A DNA stretch of 64,000 nucleotides from JAGXQV01 sp964527565 (GTDB taxonomy: Bacteria > Pseudomonadota > Gammaproteobacteria > Burkholderiales > Sulfuricellaceae): contig CAZGOY010000001.1 in NCBI GenBank assembly GCA_964527565.1, positions 124,001 to 188,000 of the forward strand, in the 5' to 3' direction. This document shows, one piece after another, positions 22,969 to 31,743 of this stretch. The notes under the pieces are model-generated. The model was not told the origin of the DNA. It saw only the letters and a program-made list of their open reading frames with translations, and searched no databases. The position numbers were made by a program, and so were the translations under genes. The first letter of the stretch is position 1. The number at the start of each line of letters is the position of its first letter.

Positions 22969-23083
22969 GGGAATGCCGTTCCGGTCGCGTCTGAAATAAG
23001 AGTGGGATGCATGAAAGCTCCTGGGTGATAAGCAAAATTGCTGGCGGCATAAGCCGCGCTTTTCAAAAGCCTGCCAAGTTGAT

Positions 23084-23089
23084 TATAAT
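23084..23089 (+). promoter_or_regulatory. Possible -10 element for the small membrane protein
   Basis: TATAAT 74 bases before the start at 23163; a TTTCAA at 23061-23066 lies 17 bases upstream as a weak -35. Confidence 0.35.
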
Positions 23090-23162
23090 CGACCTGCATA
23101 TCCTGAATCTGTGTGTCCTGAACCGGGGTGGCAACCATTTAACTTAAAAACAGGAGAAAATC

Positions 23163-23285
23163 ATGCTCAACGTTCTTTTCGGCTCCACCGTCGGCATCAT
23201 GTCGGTCGTAACGGTTGTCGGCGCCACGGTGGTGGTGGTCGGTTGGTCGCTGTACATGTACATGAAGGCGAGCAAGCACGAATAA
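23163..23285 (+). CDS. Small single-span membrane protein, DUF3149 type
   Basis: 40 residues: MLNVLFGSTVGIMSVVTVVG, a continuing hydrophobic helix (ATVVVVGWSLYMYM) and a basic tail KASKHE, so probably N-out with a cytoplasmic C-terminus. AACAGGAGAAAATC immediately before ATG 23163 is an excellent ribosome site, supporting expression despite the length. Similar 40-50 residue proteins with LFGxxVG openings are known as DUF3149; their role is unknown. It stops one base before the rppH stop codon of the opposite strand. Confidence 0.75.
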   Translation: MLNVLFGSTVGIMSVVTVVGATVVVVGWSLYMYMKASKHE

Positions 23286-23286
23286 T

Positions 23287-23781
23287 TCAGGCGGGTTTCC
23301 CCTTGTTGAGGTAGGCCGCCAGCTCGTTCAGCGCCTGGCGGTACACCTCGCGCTTGAACTCGATCACCGATTCCAACGGAATCCAGTAGCTGTGCCAGCG
23401 CCAGGCGTCGAATTCGGGGTGGTTGCTGGAGCGTAGCGACACATCGCAGTCGCGCCCCACCAAACGCAACAGAAACCAGATCTGCTTCTGTCCCTTGTAA
23501 CTGCCGCGCCACTCGCGGCGCACCCAATGCTGCGGCACCTCGTAGCGCAACCAGTCCTTGGTGCGCCCGAGTATCCTGACGTGCTGCGGCTGCAATCCCA
23601 CTTCTTCCGCCAGCTCGCGGTACATGGCCTGCTCCGGCGTTTCACCGGACTTGATGCCCCCCTGCGGAAACTGCCAGGAATGCTCCCTGATGCGCTTGCC
23701 CCAAAAAACTTCATTTTTTGCGTTGCAAATAATGATGCCGACGTTGGGGCGATAACCGTCACGGTCTATCACCTCAATCAC
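23287..23781 (-). CDS. rppH: RNA pyrophosphohydrolase (Nudix)
   Basis: Removes pyrophosphate from 5'-triphosphate RNA, starting RNase E-dependent mRNA decay. 164 residues with DRDGYRPNVGIIICN, the RppH-specific SWQFPQGGI, the Nudix box GGIKSGETPEQAMYRELAEE and HVRILGRTKDWLRYE. GTG 23781 (read as MIEVIDRDGYR) is the only start close to the conserved N-terminus. It is next to proS, divergently placed beyond a methyltransferase-like gene; rppH-proS proximity is common in betaproteobacteria. Confidence 0.93.
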   Translation of the reverse strand: MIEVIDRDGYRPNVGIIICNAKNEVFWGKRIREHSWQFPQGGIKSGETPEQAMYRELAEEVGLQPQHVRILGRTKDWLRYEVPQHWVRREWRGSYKGQKQIWFLLRLVGRDCDVSLRSSNHPEFDAWRWHSYWIPLESVIEFKREVYRQALNELAAYLNKGKPA

Positions 23782-23864
23782 CCCTGAATTCGTTAAGTTG
23801 GCGTAATTTTTGCATATTTAGCCCACTATTGAAAGCTGGAGGGGTACCCGGGATGCCGCGAAAA

Positions 23865-24653
23865 TCAAATCAGCAGCCGTTTCGCGCTATGCAGGTTGAG
23901 GTCGCGCAGGCGATTGACGAAACGCGGGAAGTCCAGGCCATATAGCGACTCCAGGACGTGCGCCCGTTCCAGCAGGTCGTCCCAGCGCGGATTGCCCTGG
24001 CTGCGGGTGAAGGCAAAGACCACGATATTGCCGTGTTTTTCTGCGGGCAGGCACAGCGTGAGATTGTCGAAGCTGTCGTTGATGCGTTGTTGATAGAGCG
24101 GGAAATTCTTGTCGCTGCCCCACAGGTTGATGGCAAAAACGCCGTGGGGTGTGAGGGCGCGGCGGCAGTCGCTGAAGAACAACTGGGTCGAAAGCGGTTC
24201 CGCCAGGGTGCGCCCGTCGAAGCCGTCCGAGAGAATGACGTCGGAGCAAGCCGGGTGGGTGGCGACATATTGCCCGCCTTCCTCCACCAGCACGGAAAGG
24301 CGCTCGTCGTCGGGCGGCAGGAAAAAATGCGAGCGGGCAATCGCCAGCACCTGCGGGCTGATTTCCAGGGCGGTGGTGCGGCAGGCGGGCAGGTGGTGAT
24401 GAACGAATTTCGCCATCGAGCCGCCGCCCAACCCGATCATGAGCATTTCCTTCGGTTCGGGATGAAACAGCAGGAAGGCCATCATGCTGCGGGTATAGGC
24501 CAATTCGAGCTCGTTCGGTGCACACAGGCGCATGGCGCTTTGCACCGTATCGCTGCCCAGGTGCAGGGAGCGCACGCCGTCGCGCTCGCTGACGTCGACG
24601 GAGGCGGGGTCGGCGATGGTTTTGTGGATGCGCCAGCGGGAAAGCAGTGCCAT
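23865..24653 (-). CDS. Spermidine synthase-like methyltransferase-fold protein
   Basis: 262 residues with the polyamine aminopropyltransferase/SAM-fold core: MLMIGLGGGSMAKFVHHHL (nucleotide loop), TTALEISPQVLAIARSHF (acidic ribose-binding residue), DVILSDGFDGRTLAEPL (active-site Asp region) and LTPHGVFAINLWG. It lacks the N-terminal tetramerisation strands of true SpeE and is closer to the soluble spermidine synthase-like proteins found throughout Proteobacteria, so the substrate is uncertain. ATG 24653 follows a purine-poor stretch. Divergent from proS. Confidence 0.8.
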   Translation of the reverse strand: MALLSRWRIHKTIADPASVDVSERDGVRSLHLGSDTVQSAMRLCAPNELELAYTRSMMAFLLFHPEPKEMLMIGLGGGSMAKFVHHHLPACRTTALEISPQVLAIARSHFFLPPDDERLSVLVEEGGQYVATHPACSDVILSDGFDGRTLAEPLSTQLFFSDCRRALTPHGVFAINLWGSDKNFPLYQQRINDSFDNLTLCLPAEKHGNIVVFAFTRSQGNPRWDDLLERAHVLESLYGLDFPRFVNRLRDLNLHSAKRLLI

Positions 24654-24761
24654 GGTATGGGGGGCAAAAAGGCGCCATTATACTGTTTGGCAAATACGGT
24701 TTACCAATGAAAAACCCTGTAAAATTGCGGCCTTTCGCCAAATTATCCGGAAGATTTCACT

Positions 24762-26474
24762 ATGCGCGTTTCCCGCTTCTTTCTTTCCACTCTCAAGGAA
24801 GCTCCCGCCGAGGCGGAGCTGGTCAGTCACAAGCTGATGCTGCGCGCCGGGCTCATCAAGCGCCTGGGCAGCGGGCTTTATACCTGGATGCCGTTGGGCT
24901 TGCGCGTGCTGCGGCGCGTCGAGAGCATCGTGCGCGAAGAGATGAACAAGAGCGGCGCAGTGGAAGTGCTGATGCCGGCGGTGATTCCCGCCGAACTGTG
25001 GCAGGAAACCGGGCGCTGGGACGTGTTCGGCCCGCAGATGCTGAAAATCAAGGACCGGCACGAGCGCGATTTTTGCTTCGGCCCCACCCACGAGGAAGTC
25101 ATCACCGATCTGGCGCGCCGCGAGATCAAGAGCTACCGCCAGTTGCCGATCAATTTCTACCAGATCCAGACCAAGTTCCGCGACGAGATCCGTCCGCGTT
25201 TCGGCGTGATGCGCGCGCGCGAATTCGTCATGAAGGACGCCTATTCCTTCCATACCGATTTCGCCAGTTTGCAACAGACCTACCAAGTGATGCACGAGAC
25301 CTACAGCCGCATCTTCACTCGTCTGGGCCTGCAATTCCGCGCCGTGGCGGCGGACACCGGCGCCATCGGCGGCACCGGTTCGCATGAATTCCACGTGCTG
25401 GCCGATTCCGGCGAGGACGCCATCGCCTTCTGCCCGGCCTCCGACTATGCCGCCAACATCGAGTTGGCCGAGGCCGTTTCGCCTGCGGCGCCCCGTCCCG
25501 CACCCGGCCAGGCCATGGAAAAAGTCCATACGCCGGGCAGGCACAGCATCGAGGAGGTGAGCGCCTTCCTCAAGGTCGATCCGGCGCGGACCGTCAAGAC
25601 GCTGATCGTCGAGGGCAAGGACGGGCTGGTGGCCCTGCTGCTCAGGGGCGACCACTCGTTGAACGAGGTCAAGGCCGGCAAGCTGATCCAGTTGAGCGGC
25701 GGCGTGACTTTCGCCGCCGACGGCGCCATCCGCGCCGCAGTGGGCTGCGCGCCCGGCTCCATCGGGCCGTTGGGGCTGAGCATCCCGATCATCGCCGACC
25801 GCGCGGTGGCCGTCATGGCCGATTTCGTGTGCGGCGCCAACGAGGATGGCTACCATCTCACCGGCGTCAACTTTGGCCGCGACCTGCCGGAACTCAAGGA
25901 AGTGGTGGACATCCGCAACGTGGTCTCGGGCGACCCCAGCCCGGACGGCAAGGGCAGCCTGGAACTGTGCCGCGGCATCGAGGTCGGCCACATCTTCCAG
26001 TTGCGCACCAAGTATTCGGAAGCGATGAACGCCCGGTATCTGGACGAGCACGGCAAGGAACAGGTCATGGAGATGGGCTGCTACGGCATCGGCGTATCGC
26101 GTATCGTCGCATCATGCATCGAGCAGAATCACGATGCGCGCGGCATCGTCTGGCCGCAAACCATGGCGCCGTTCCAGGTGGCGCTGGCCCCCATCGGCTT
26201 GGGGCGCAGCGAGCTGGTGCGCGAAACCGCTGAAAGCCTGTATGCGGAATTGACTGCCGCCGGGTTCGACGTGTTGCTGGACGACCGCGACGAGCGCCCC
26301 GGCGTGATGTTTGCCGACCTCGAACTGATCGGCATTCCGCACCGCATCGTCATCGGCGAGCGCGGCCTCAAGGAAGGCAATGTCGAATATCAGGGGCGCC
26401 GCGACGAGAAGGCCACGGCCTGGCCCTTGCAGGAAGCGGTGGAGCGTCTAAAATCAGTGCTATGCGTAAACTGA
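24762..26474 (+). CDS. proS: Prolyl-tRNA synthetase (bacterial type)
   Basis: Class II synthetase of 570 residues, the normal length for the bacterial ProRS with the YbaK-like editing insertion. Motif 1 begins near SGLYTWMPLGLRVLRRVE; motif 2 includes FRDEIRPRFGVMRAREF; the insertion spans about 225-390 (VKTLIVEGKDGLVALLLRGD); motif 3 is GCYGIGVSRIV; and the anticodon-binding domain follows (AELTAAGFDVLLDDRDERPG). ATG 24762 is preceded by a TATACT -10-like box at 24679. The 3' end overlaps the next gene by 13 bases. Confidence 0.97.
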   Translation: MRVSRFFLSTLKEAPAEAELVSHKLMLRAGLIKRLGSGLYTWMPLGLRVLRRVESIVREEMNKSGAVEVLMPAVIPAELWQETGRWDVFGPQMLKIKDRHERDFCFGPTHEEVITDLARREIKSYRQLPINFYQIQTKFRDEIRPRFGVMRAREFVMKDAYSFHTDFASLQQTYQVMHETYSRIFTRLGLQFRAVAADTGAIGGTGSHEFHVLADSGEDAIAFCPASDYAANIELAEAVSPAAPRPAPGQAMEKVHTPGRHSIEEVSAFLKVDPARTVKTLIVEGKDGLVALLLRGDHSLNEVKAGKLIQLSGGVTFAADGAIRAAVGCAPGSIGPLGLSIPIIADRAVAVMADFVCGANEDGYHLTGVNFGRDLPELKEVVDIRNVVSGDPSPDGKGSLELCRGIEVGHIFQLRTKYSEAMNARYLDEHGKEQVMEMGCYGIGVSRIVASCIEQNHDARGIVWPQTMAPFQVALAPIGLGRSELVRETAESLYAELTAAGFDVLLDDRDERPGVMFADLELIGIPHRIVIGERGLKEGNVEYQGRRDEKATAWPLQEAVERLKSVLCVN

Positions 26475-27085
26475 TCGTATTATTTTGCCTGGGGCTGGCC
26501 GCCATGGCGGCCCATGCCGGAGACCAGCGCTACGAGCCGCTCGAAGCCAGCGTGCGCGCCACTCTGAACAAGGCGGTGAGCGACAGCGCCGCGCCGCGCC
26601 TGGCCTTCGCTTCGCAGAGCGAGGCTTATTCCTGGCTGGCGGAGATGTCGCGGCGCCTGGAAAAGCGCATTCCCGACAAGGAAACCCGCTTCGATTTCCT
26701 GAAAACCGTGCATTACGAGGCCACCCGCGCCGGTCTCGACCCGCAACTGGTGCTGGGTCTCATCCAGGTGGAGAGCGGTTTCAAGAAATATGCGGTCTCC
26801 AGCGCCGGGGCGCGCGGCTTCATGCAGGTGATGCCCTTCTGGGTCAAGGAAATCGGCACATCGGGGCAAAATCTCTTTCACCTGCGCACCAATCTGCGCT
26901 ATGGCTGCACCATCCTGCGCCACTATCTCGACATCGAGCGCGGCGACCTGTTCCGCGCCCTGGGCCGCTACAACGGCAGTCTCGGGCAAGCGCACTATCC
27001 CAACCTGGTGCTCGGTGCCTGGAAGAACACCTGGGGTTATCCCAGCAAGACGGCGCAAGCGGAGAGGGACGGACGCAACGGTTAG
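26462..27085 (+). CDS. Lytic transglycosylase (SLT domain)
   Basis: Periplasmic peptidoglycan-cleaving enzyme of 207 residues with a signal peptide (MRKLIVLFCLGLAAMAAHAG). The SLT fold is clear: GLDPQLVLGLIQVESGFKKYA with the catalytic Glu in QVESGF, SSAGARGFMQVMP, NLRYGCTILRHYLD and ALGRYNGSLG. ATG 26462 overlaps the end of proS, which points to co-transcription. It is shorter than Slt70 and lacks recognised cell-wall binding modules. Confidence 0.92.
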   Translation: MRKLIVLFCLGLAAMAAHAGDQRYEPLEASVRATLNKAVSDSAAPRLAFASQSEAYSWLAEMSRRLEKRIPDKETRFDFLKTVHYEATRAGLDPQLVLGLIQVESGFKKYAVSSAGARGFMQVMPFWVKEIGTSGQNLFHLRTNLRYGCTILRHYLDIERGDLFRALGRYNGSLGQAHYPNLVLGAWKNTWGYPSKTAQAERDGRNG

Positions 27086-27130
27086 GCCGCGCTGTACCGG
27101 AAGGCGCCGTTCGGCGTTACGTACCGCTGT

Positions 27131-29593
27131 TTAATCGCGGATTTCTTCATCCTTGCGCGTCCCAAAAGCTGTAATCCGTTTTTCGAAACGTTGCCAGGCC
27201 GCTTCCACCTGTTTGCGTTCCATGCGCGCGGCGCGCAGGCGCATGGCGAGAAAGCCCGCCGCGCTCGCCCCGGCTAACCACAGCGGCGTGGTAGCGGCAG
27301 GAAAGGCGGAATAAACGGAAAGCAGGATGGCTGCCGCCAAGCCAAGCCGGTAGGGCCGGAAGAATATGGCATTGACCCGTTCGACCTGTTCCAGGCGGTT
27401 AAGCGACTGTTCCAGGTGAAGGGCGAAGCGCAGCAGGCGCTCGATGTCCTCCCGCAGCGCCTGGTATTCCTTTTCGCTGTAAGCGAAGCCCAGTGCCCAG
27501 TTGGCGGTTTCGCCAAACCGGTCGAGCGCTTGGCGCAAGTCGCGCAGGTTGTCGCGCTGCAAACCGTGATGGGCGAAAATAATCACGATTTCCCCCAGCG
27601 CGGTTTTGAGCCGGGTGCGGATGAGGCGCAAGTTCAGCGCCCGGCTGCGTTCGGACTCGCCCAGCCGTTCCTTTTCCACCGCCGCATCGTCCTGAGCATA
27701 GACGAGCAGCCTCTCCATGGCGAGCACGCTGCCGGGGGCGAGGCTGGCCGGGTTCCCCAGGGACTCGAACCACGGGCAGTAAGCGGCGATTTCCCCCAGC
27801 GCCGCGAGTATCCGGCTGCGCTGGGTTTCGATATAGGCGGGATCGAACAAGGCCAGCAATAGGCGCGGGTTCAGGTTGCGCCGCGCCGGCAGGGTGATGC
27901 GCAGGGGGCGGGAATACACGGCATCATCAAAATTCAGGTAGGCGCCATTCTCGCCGCCATGCGACTTGGGCGTGGTGCGCCAGCCTTCTTCGGCCTGGTG
28001 TGCGCGCTCCCACAGGGTGACGAACTGCTGCTGGCAGTCACGCCAGCCGACGTCAATGGCTTGCAAATCGGAGACGCCGGTGGCGGCGCATTCCGCCAGC
28101 ACCGGCTCCGCCGCCAGGCTTTCCAGCCAATCCAGCGCGGCTTCATTGCCGTCGAGAGCGAGACGCGCCGCCCCCGTCAGGGAGGCGCGGTCCAGCAGCT
28201 TTCCGCGCCACACGGCGGGCATGTCCGGCGCGGCGGCGCGGATGAAGCGCAGCAAACGCAGGTCGTCGCTCAAGCCGCGCTCTTCCATGGCATCGGCCAG
28301 CTTGCGCAGGAGATTGTGGTCGTGCAACTGGTTTTCCAGCCAGGAAGCGACCGCGCCGCGCTTCAGGTCCTTGATCGCGTCCGGCCAGTTTTTCGCCAGC
28401 GCCAGCGCCAGTTCCACGGCGGTAACGCATTGCGCTTGCCCGATGCGATAGGGGACCACCGGCCCGGCGGGGCGCACGTCGTCGCCGGGGTCGGGGAGGG
28501 TGGCGTCGCCGTTCACCCAGCGCGCCACTTCGTTGCGCCCCCAGCGCCGTTGCGGGTCGCGCAACAGCAGGCCGCGGCACAGCTTGCGCAGATCGTCGTC
28601 GAAAACGCTGCGCACATCGACCGAAGCGGTGGCCAGGCGATGGTGGATGACCTGCTCCGACAGCCCGGCAAAAGGGTGCTGCCCGCTCGCGGCTTCCAGC
28701 ACCATCATGCCCAGCGACCACCAGTCGGCCTTCTCGTCGAGCACCCCGGTGAGCGCCTCCGGCGCGGCGTACCTGGCGGTGTGGGCGACGCCGGTAAAGA
28801 GCATCGTAGCGTCGTGCAACGAGGCGGTACCGAAATCGGAGAGCACCAGATCGAGCGGCTGCGGGGTGCGCAGCAGGATGTTTTCCGGCTTGAGGTCGCG
28901 GTGCAGGATTTGGCGCGCATGGATTTCGGCGATGGCCGCGCCGATTTCGCGGACCATCAGGCGGATGCGCTCGCGGCTCAGCGGGCCGGATTCCAGCAGC
29001 GCGCGCAGGTTGCCGTGGGGGCAGTATTCCATCAGCTCATAGGCGAAGCCGTCCGCCTGCCCGTGGCTGTAGAGGCGCACCACATGGCGCGCCTCGGCCT
29101 GGGCGATGCGCTCAAGCAGGGCGGAATCGGGCTGGATGCCCTTGCGGTACAGCTTGACGATGCGCTTTTCCGGTTTTGCCGGAGGCCGCGTTTCCACCAG
29201 CAGCAGATCGGCTTCGCTGCCCCGCGTGGGCAGAACTTCCAGTAGACGGTGGCCGTCGCGCAGCGGCGCGGGTAGGTGGTAACGCGCATCGGAAGCCGGG
29301 GTTTCCGGGGCCGGATCGGCGGCTTGCAGGGGGCGATTGCAGTAGAGGCAGCGCGTTTCCCCGAGAGGATTGGGCTGGCCGCAGTCGGCGTGCGGGCAAA
29401 GCTGCGTAATCGCTGCCGAAGCCGCTTCCCCGGCGGGAGGGCGTGCCTCCGCTTCGGCGGATTGCGGCGCTGGAGCCGGGACGGCGAGTGTGAAATCGAC
29501 GGCGTCCAGCGCAGCCCCGCAGGCGCACACCAGCCGCGCGGCGGGGTTGGCGGCAGCGCACACCGGGCAGATGCGGAGGTATTCCCGAGCCAT
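27131..29593 (-). CDS. Zinc-ribbon Ser/Thr protein kinase, membrane-associated
   Basis: 820 residues. Two N-terminal zinc ribbons (ICPVCAAAN..CACGAAL and CPHADCGQPN..CLYCNRPL) precede a Hanks-type kinase domain at about 120-400: HRQADGFAYELMEYC-like hinge, catalytic loop ILHRDLKPENILL, metal loop LSDFGTA, activation segment end ARYAAPEAL and DWWSLGMMVLEAASG. The glycine-rich loop is not obvious. A long helical middle of unknown function follows, and two hydrophobic segments near 750-790 (LGLAAAILLSVYSAFP, LWLAGASAAGFLAM) suggest membrane attachment. The adjacent cyclase-FHA gene and the FHA-LuxR gene at 13443 are candidate partners. ATG 29593. Confidence 0.85.
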   Translation of the reverse strand: MAREYLRICPVCAAANPAARLVCACGAALDAVDFTLAVPAPAPQSAEAEARPPAGEAASAAITQLCPHADCGQPNPLGETRCLYCNRPLQAADPAPETPASDARYHLPAPLRDGHRLLEVLPTRGSEADLLLVETRPPAKPEKRIVKLYRKGIQPDSALLERIAQAEARHVVRLYSHGQADGFAYELMEYCPHGNLRALLESGPLSRERIRLMVREIGAAIAEIHARQILHRDLKPENILLRTPQPLDLVLSDFGTASLHDATMLFTGVAHTARYAAPEALTGVLDEKADWWSLGMMVLEAASGQHPFAGLSEQVIHHRLATASVDVRSVFDDDLRKLCRGLLLRDPQRRWGRNEVARWVNGDATLPDPGDDVRPAGPVVPYRIGQAQCVTAVELALALAKNWPDAIKDLKRGAVASWLENQLHDHNLLRKLADAMEERGLSDDLRLLRFIRAAAPDMPAVWRGKLLDRASLTGAARLALDGNEAALDWLESLAAEPVLAECAATGVSDLQAIDVGWRDCQQQFVTLWERAHQAEEGWRTTPKSHGGENGAYLNFDDAVYSRPLRITLPARRNLNPRLLLALFDPAYIETQRSRILAALGEIAAYCPWFESLGNPASLAPGSVLAMERLLVYAQDDAAVEKERLGESERSRALNLRLIRTRLKTALGEIVIIFAHHGLQRDNLRDLRQALDRFGETANWALGFAYSEKEYQALREDIERLLRFALHLEQSLNRLEQVERVNAIFFRPYRLGLAAAILLSVYSAFPAATTPLWLAGASAAGFLAMRLRAARMERKQVEAAWQRFEKRITAFGTRKDEEIRD

Positions 29594-29600
29594 GATTTAA

Positions 29601-29680
29601 CCTAGCCCGGATATTTCATGAAAACCACCCAACCCCGTGGGGGTTGAAGACACTTTTTATGAAACGTTCGGGCTAAATTC
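29601..29680. repeat. Inverted-repeat element with AGCCCG/TTTCAT ends
   Basis: CTAGCCCGGATATTTCATGAAA at 29603 faces TTTTTATGAAACGTTCGGGCTA ending about 29676, with CAACCCC-GT-GGGGTTG (29630-29645) as an inner palindrome. The whole unit can fold into one long hairpin between the kinase and cyclase genes. The same ends occur at 12653-12829 and a half unit at 37691-37712. Confidence 0.65.
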
Positions 29681-29706
29681 AACGCGTCATACTCCGTGGC
29701 GCGCCC

Positions 29707-30588
29707 TTACTCGCAGGTGAAATGCACCGCTTCCGGCGCGGCGGCGGACACTTCGTGCCCCAGCCCGAACTGGCCGGAGCCGGCGAGCGCCATTTCCTCG
29801 CGGTGCAGGTAGAGTGTCTTGCCGCCTTGGGTGAGATAGGTGCCGTTGGTGCTCTGGTCGGCGAGAAAGAATTTGCCGTTGCGCAGTTCGATGTTGGCAT
29901 GGCGGCGTGAGGCCAGGGGATCGTTGACCAGCAGTTCGCATTCGCTGCCGCGCCCGACCACGGCGCACGGTTGTTGCACGTTCAATTGCAGTTGCCGTCC
30001 GCCGTGCTCCAGGCGCAAAACCGCAACCTGTCCCTTGCGCACCATGCCGGGCAGCGCGGTCGGCATCATGGTCATCTCGGCGTCGGTTTTCCACAGCACT
30101 TCGCAGATCTGTACGTCCTCGCGCTTGCCCTTGACGTTGGTCAGCCCCAGGTAACGCACGCTGGCGCGCAACAGGGGCGGCAGCGCGTCTACCGTGTCGC
30201 GCGTGGTGATGATCTGCTCGGCGGCGGCCAGCCCCGCCATGCGCGCGGCCACGTTGACCGCGTCGCCGAAAACGTCGCCGCCTTCGCGGATCACCTCTCC
30301 GGAATGCAGGCCGATGCGGATGCGCATCCCGCCCGTGACGCGCTCCATCTCCTCCTGCATGGCCATGGCGGCCTCGACCGCATTGGCCGCATTGGGAAAG
30401 GCGCACAGGATTTCATCGCCGATGGTCTTGATGGTTTCCCCGCCGTGGCGGCGCGCGATGCCGCCGAGCAGGGTCAGGCATTGTTCGATCTTGCCCAGCG
30501 CGGTCTGGTCGCCCAGGGTTTCATACAGGCGCGTGCTGCCGCTGATGTCGGCGAACAGAATGGCAAGAGACAGGGGCAGCGGATTCAT
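29707..30588 (-). CDS. Class III adenylate/guanylate cyclase with C-terminal FHA domain
   Basis: 293 residues. The cyclase domain (about 8-165) has ILFADISGSTRLYETLG with the first metal Asp, IKTIGDEILCAFP with the second, and GLHSGEVIREGGDVFGDAVNVAARM. The FHA domain (about 205-285) reads CAVVGRGSECELLVND, LASRRHANIEL and FLADQSTNGTYL. A phosphothreonine-sensing cyclase next to a Ser/Thr kinase suggests kinase-controlled nucleotide signalling. Substrate (ATP or GTP) cannot be settled by eye. ATG 30588 (MNPLPLSLAILFAD) is close to the conserved start. Confidence 0.87.
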   Translation of the reverse strand: MNPLPLSLAILFADISGSTRLYETLGDQTALGKIEQCLTLLGGIARRHGGETIKTIGDEILCAFPNAANAVEAAMAMQEEMERVTGGMRIRIGLHSGEVIREGGDVFGDAVNVAARMAGLAAAEQIITTRDTVDALPPLLRASVRYLGLTNVKGKREDVQICEVLWKTDAEMTMMPTALPGMVRKGQVAVLRLEHGGRQLQLNVQQPCAVVGRGSECELLVNDPLASRRHANIELRNGKFFLADQSTNGTYLTQGGKTLYLHREEMALAGSGQFGLGHEVSAAAPEAVHFTCE

Positions 30589-30725
30589 GGGAAGACATTA
30601 TAACCATGCTGGCCGCATAAACTAACGTTGCTGCTTGCCTTGTATTGCTGGTAATACTTGCCACGGACAGCCTTGGAAAAGTCGAAGTCATACTCGGGAC
30701 GCAGGTCGTCAGACTCGTTGTTCAT
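30585..30725 (-). pseudogene. Antitoxin-like protein, truncated
   Basis: From ATG 30725 the peptide begins MNNESDDLRPEYDFDFSKAV and RGKYYQQYKASSNV, a well-known opening of small antitoxin-like proteins that normally continue with VVLDPDVAEVFP-type residues to about 80-90 amino acids. Here it diverges after SSNV and stops at 46 residues, overlapping the cyclase start by 4 bases. GAGAGGAATCGCT upstream is a good ribosome site. No toxin partner remains. Likely a relic. Confidence 0.55.
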
Positions 30726-30831
30726 AGCGATTCCTCTCTTGAGTGGCCGCCGTTCGGGCGCTGATAATTCGAAACGTGATGCCGTGCTCGGTATGAGCAA
30801 CTACGCCGTGATCATATTTTCCGCCGGATTT

Positions 30832-31713
30832 TCAGCACTGGTGCAAGGTGCGGTGCGTGAGCGCCGGCAGGCTGCTGCGCAGGCTGGCCTGGTAGGCGGG
30901 GTTGATGTTGGCGGCGACCACGCCGGAACCGCGCGGCAGGCGGTCGAGCACCACGCCCCAGGGATCGACGATCATGCTGTTGCCGTGGGTTTCGCGCCCG
31001 CTCAGGTGGTAGCCGCCTTGCGCCGGGGCGATCACGTAGGCGAGGTTTTCGACGGCGCGCGCGCGCACCAGGATTTCCCAGTGCGCCTTGCCGGTGGTCT
31101 CGGTGAAGGCGGCGGGCAGCACGATGAGATCGACATTGCCCATGGCGCGATAGAGCTCGGGAAAGCGCAAGTCGTAGCACACCGACAGCCCGAGGCGCCC
31201 GAAGGGGGTGTCCACCACCACCACCTGGTCGCCCGGTTCGATGGATTCTTCCTCGTGGTAGCGCTCGTTGCCGAGGTCCAGACCAAACAGGTGTATCTTG
31301 TCGTAGCGCGCCGCCAGCTTGCCCTTGTCGTCGTAAACCAGGCAGGCATTACGTACCTTGTTGGGGTCGTTGGCTTTCAGCGGCACGGAACCGCCAACCA
31401 GCCAGATCTTGTGATGTTTCGCCATGCCGCTGAGGAATTTCTGGATCGGTCCCTTGCCTTCCGCTTCGCACACCGCCAGTTTGTCGCTTTCCTTGTTGCC
31501 CATGATGGCGAAAAATTCCGGTAGCGCCACCAGTTTGGCGCCTTGCGCAACTGCCATGCCGATCAGCCGTTCGGCTTCGCTCAGATTGGCCGGGACGTTG
31601 GGGCCGGAGGCCATCTGGATGGCGGCCACCCGGAACACGCCGGCCTGCGGCTTGGCCTTGGCGACGGGGGCGGCGCGCGATTTGGTCTTGGCGAAACTGG
31701 CTTTGCTGGTCAT
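30832..31713 (-). CDS. Carbon-nitrogen hydrolase, Nit1/deaminated glutathione amidase type
   Basis: Nitrilase-superfamily amidase of about 293 residues. Catalytic triad: Glu in VALPEFFAIMG, Lys in YDKIHLFGLDLG, Cys in LSVCYDLRFPELYRAMG. The sequence pattern matches Nit1-type enzymes, which clear deaminated glutathione. The first 25 residues (KASFAKTKSRAAPVAKAKPQ) form an unusual basic Lys/Ala-rich extension. ATG 31713 is preceded by GAGGACAGCA; a GTG at 31725 is a weaker alternative. It lies 30 bases downstream of yhdP on the same strand, as in many betaproteobacteria. Confidence 0.9.
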   Translation of the reverse strand: MTSKASFAKTKSRAAPVAKAKPQAGVFRVAAIQMASGPNVPANLSEAERLIGMAVAQGAKLVALPEFFAIMGNKESDKLAVCEAEGKGPIQKFLSGMAKHHKIWLVGGSVPLKANDPNKVRNACLVYDDKGKLAARYDKIHLFGLDLGNERYHEEESIEPGDQVVVVDTPFGRLGLSVCYDLRFPELYRAMGNVDLIVLPAAFTETTGKAHWEILVRARAVENLAYVIAPAQGGYHLSGRETHGNSMIVDPWGVVLDRLPRGSGVVAANINPAYQASLRSSLPALTHRTLHQC

Positions 31714-31743
31714 TGCTGTCCTCACTGTTTTTTCAGGCGGGAA

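Noticed and set aside
24678..26051. Leftward open frame of 457 codons opposite proS
   Set aside because: Antisense shadow of a complete prolyl-tRNA synthetase.
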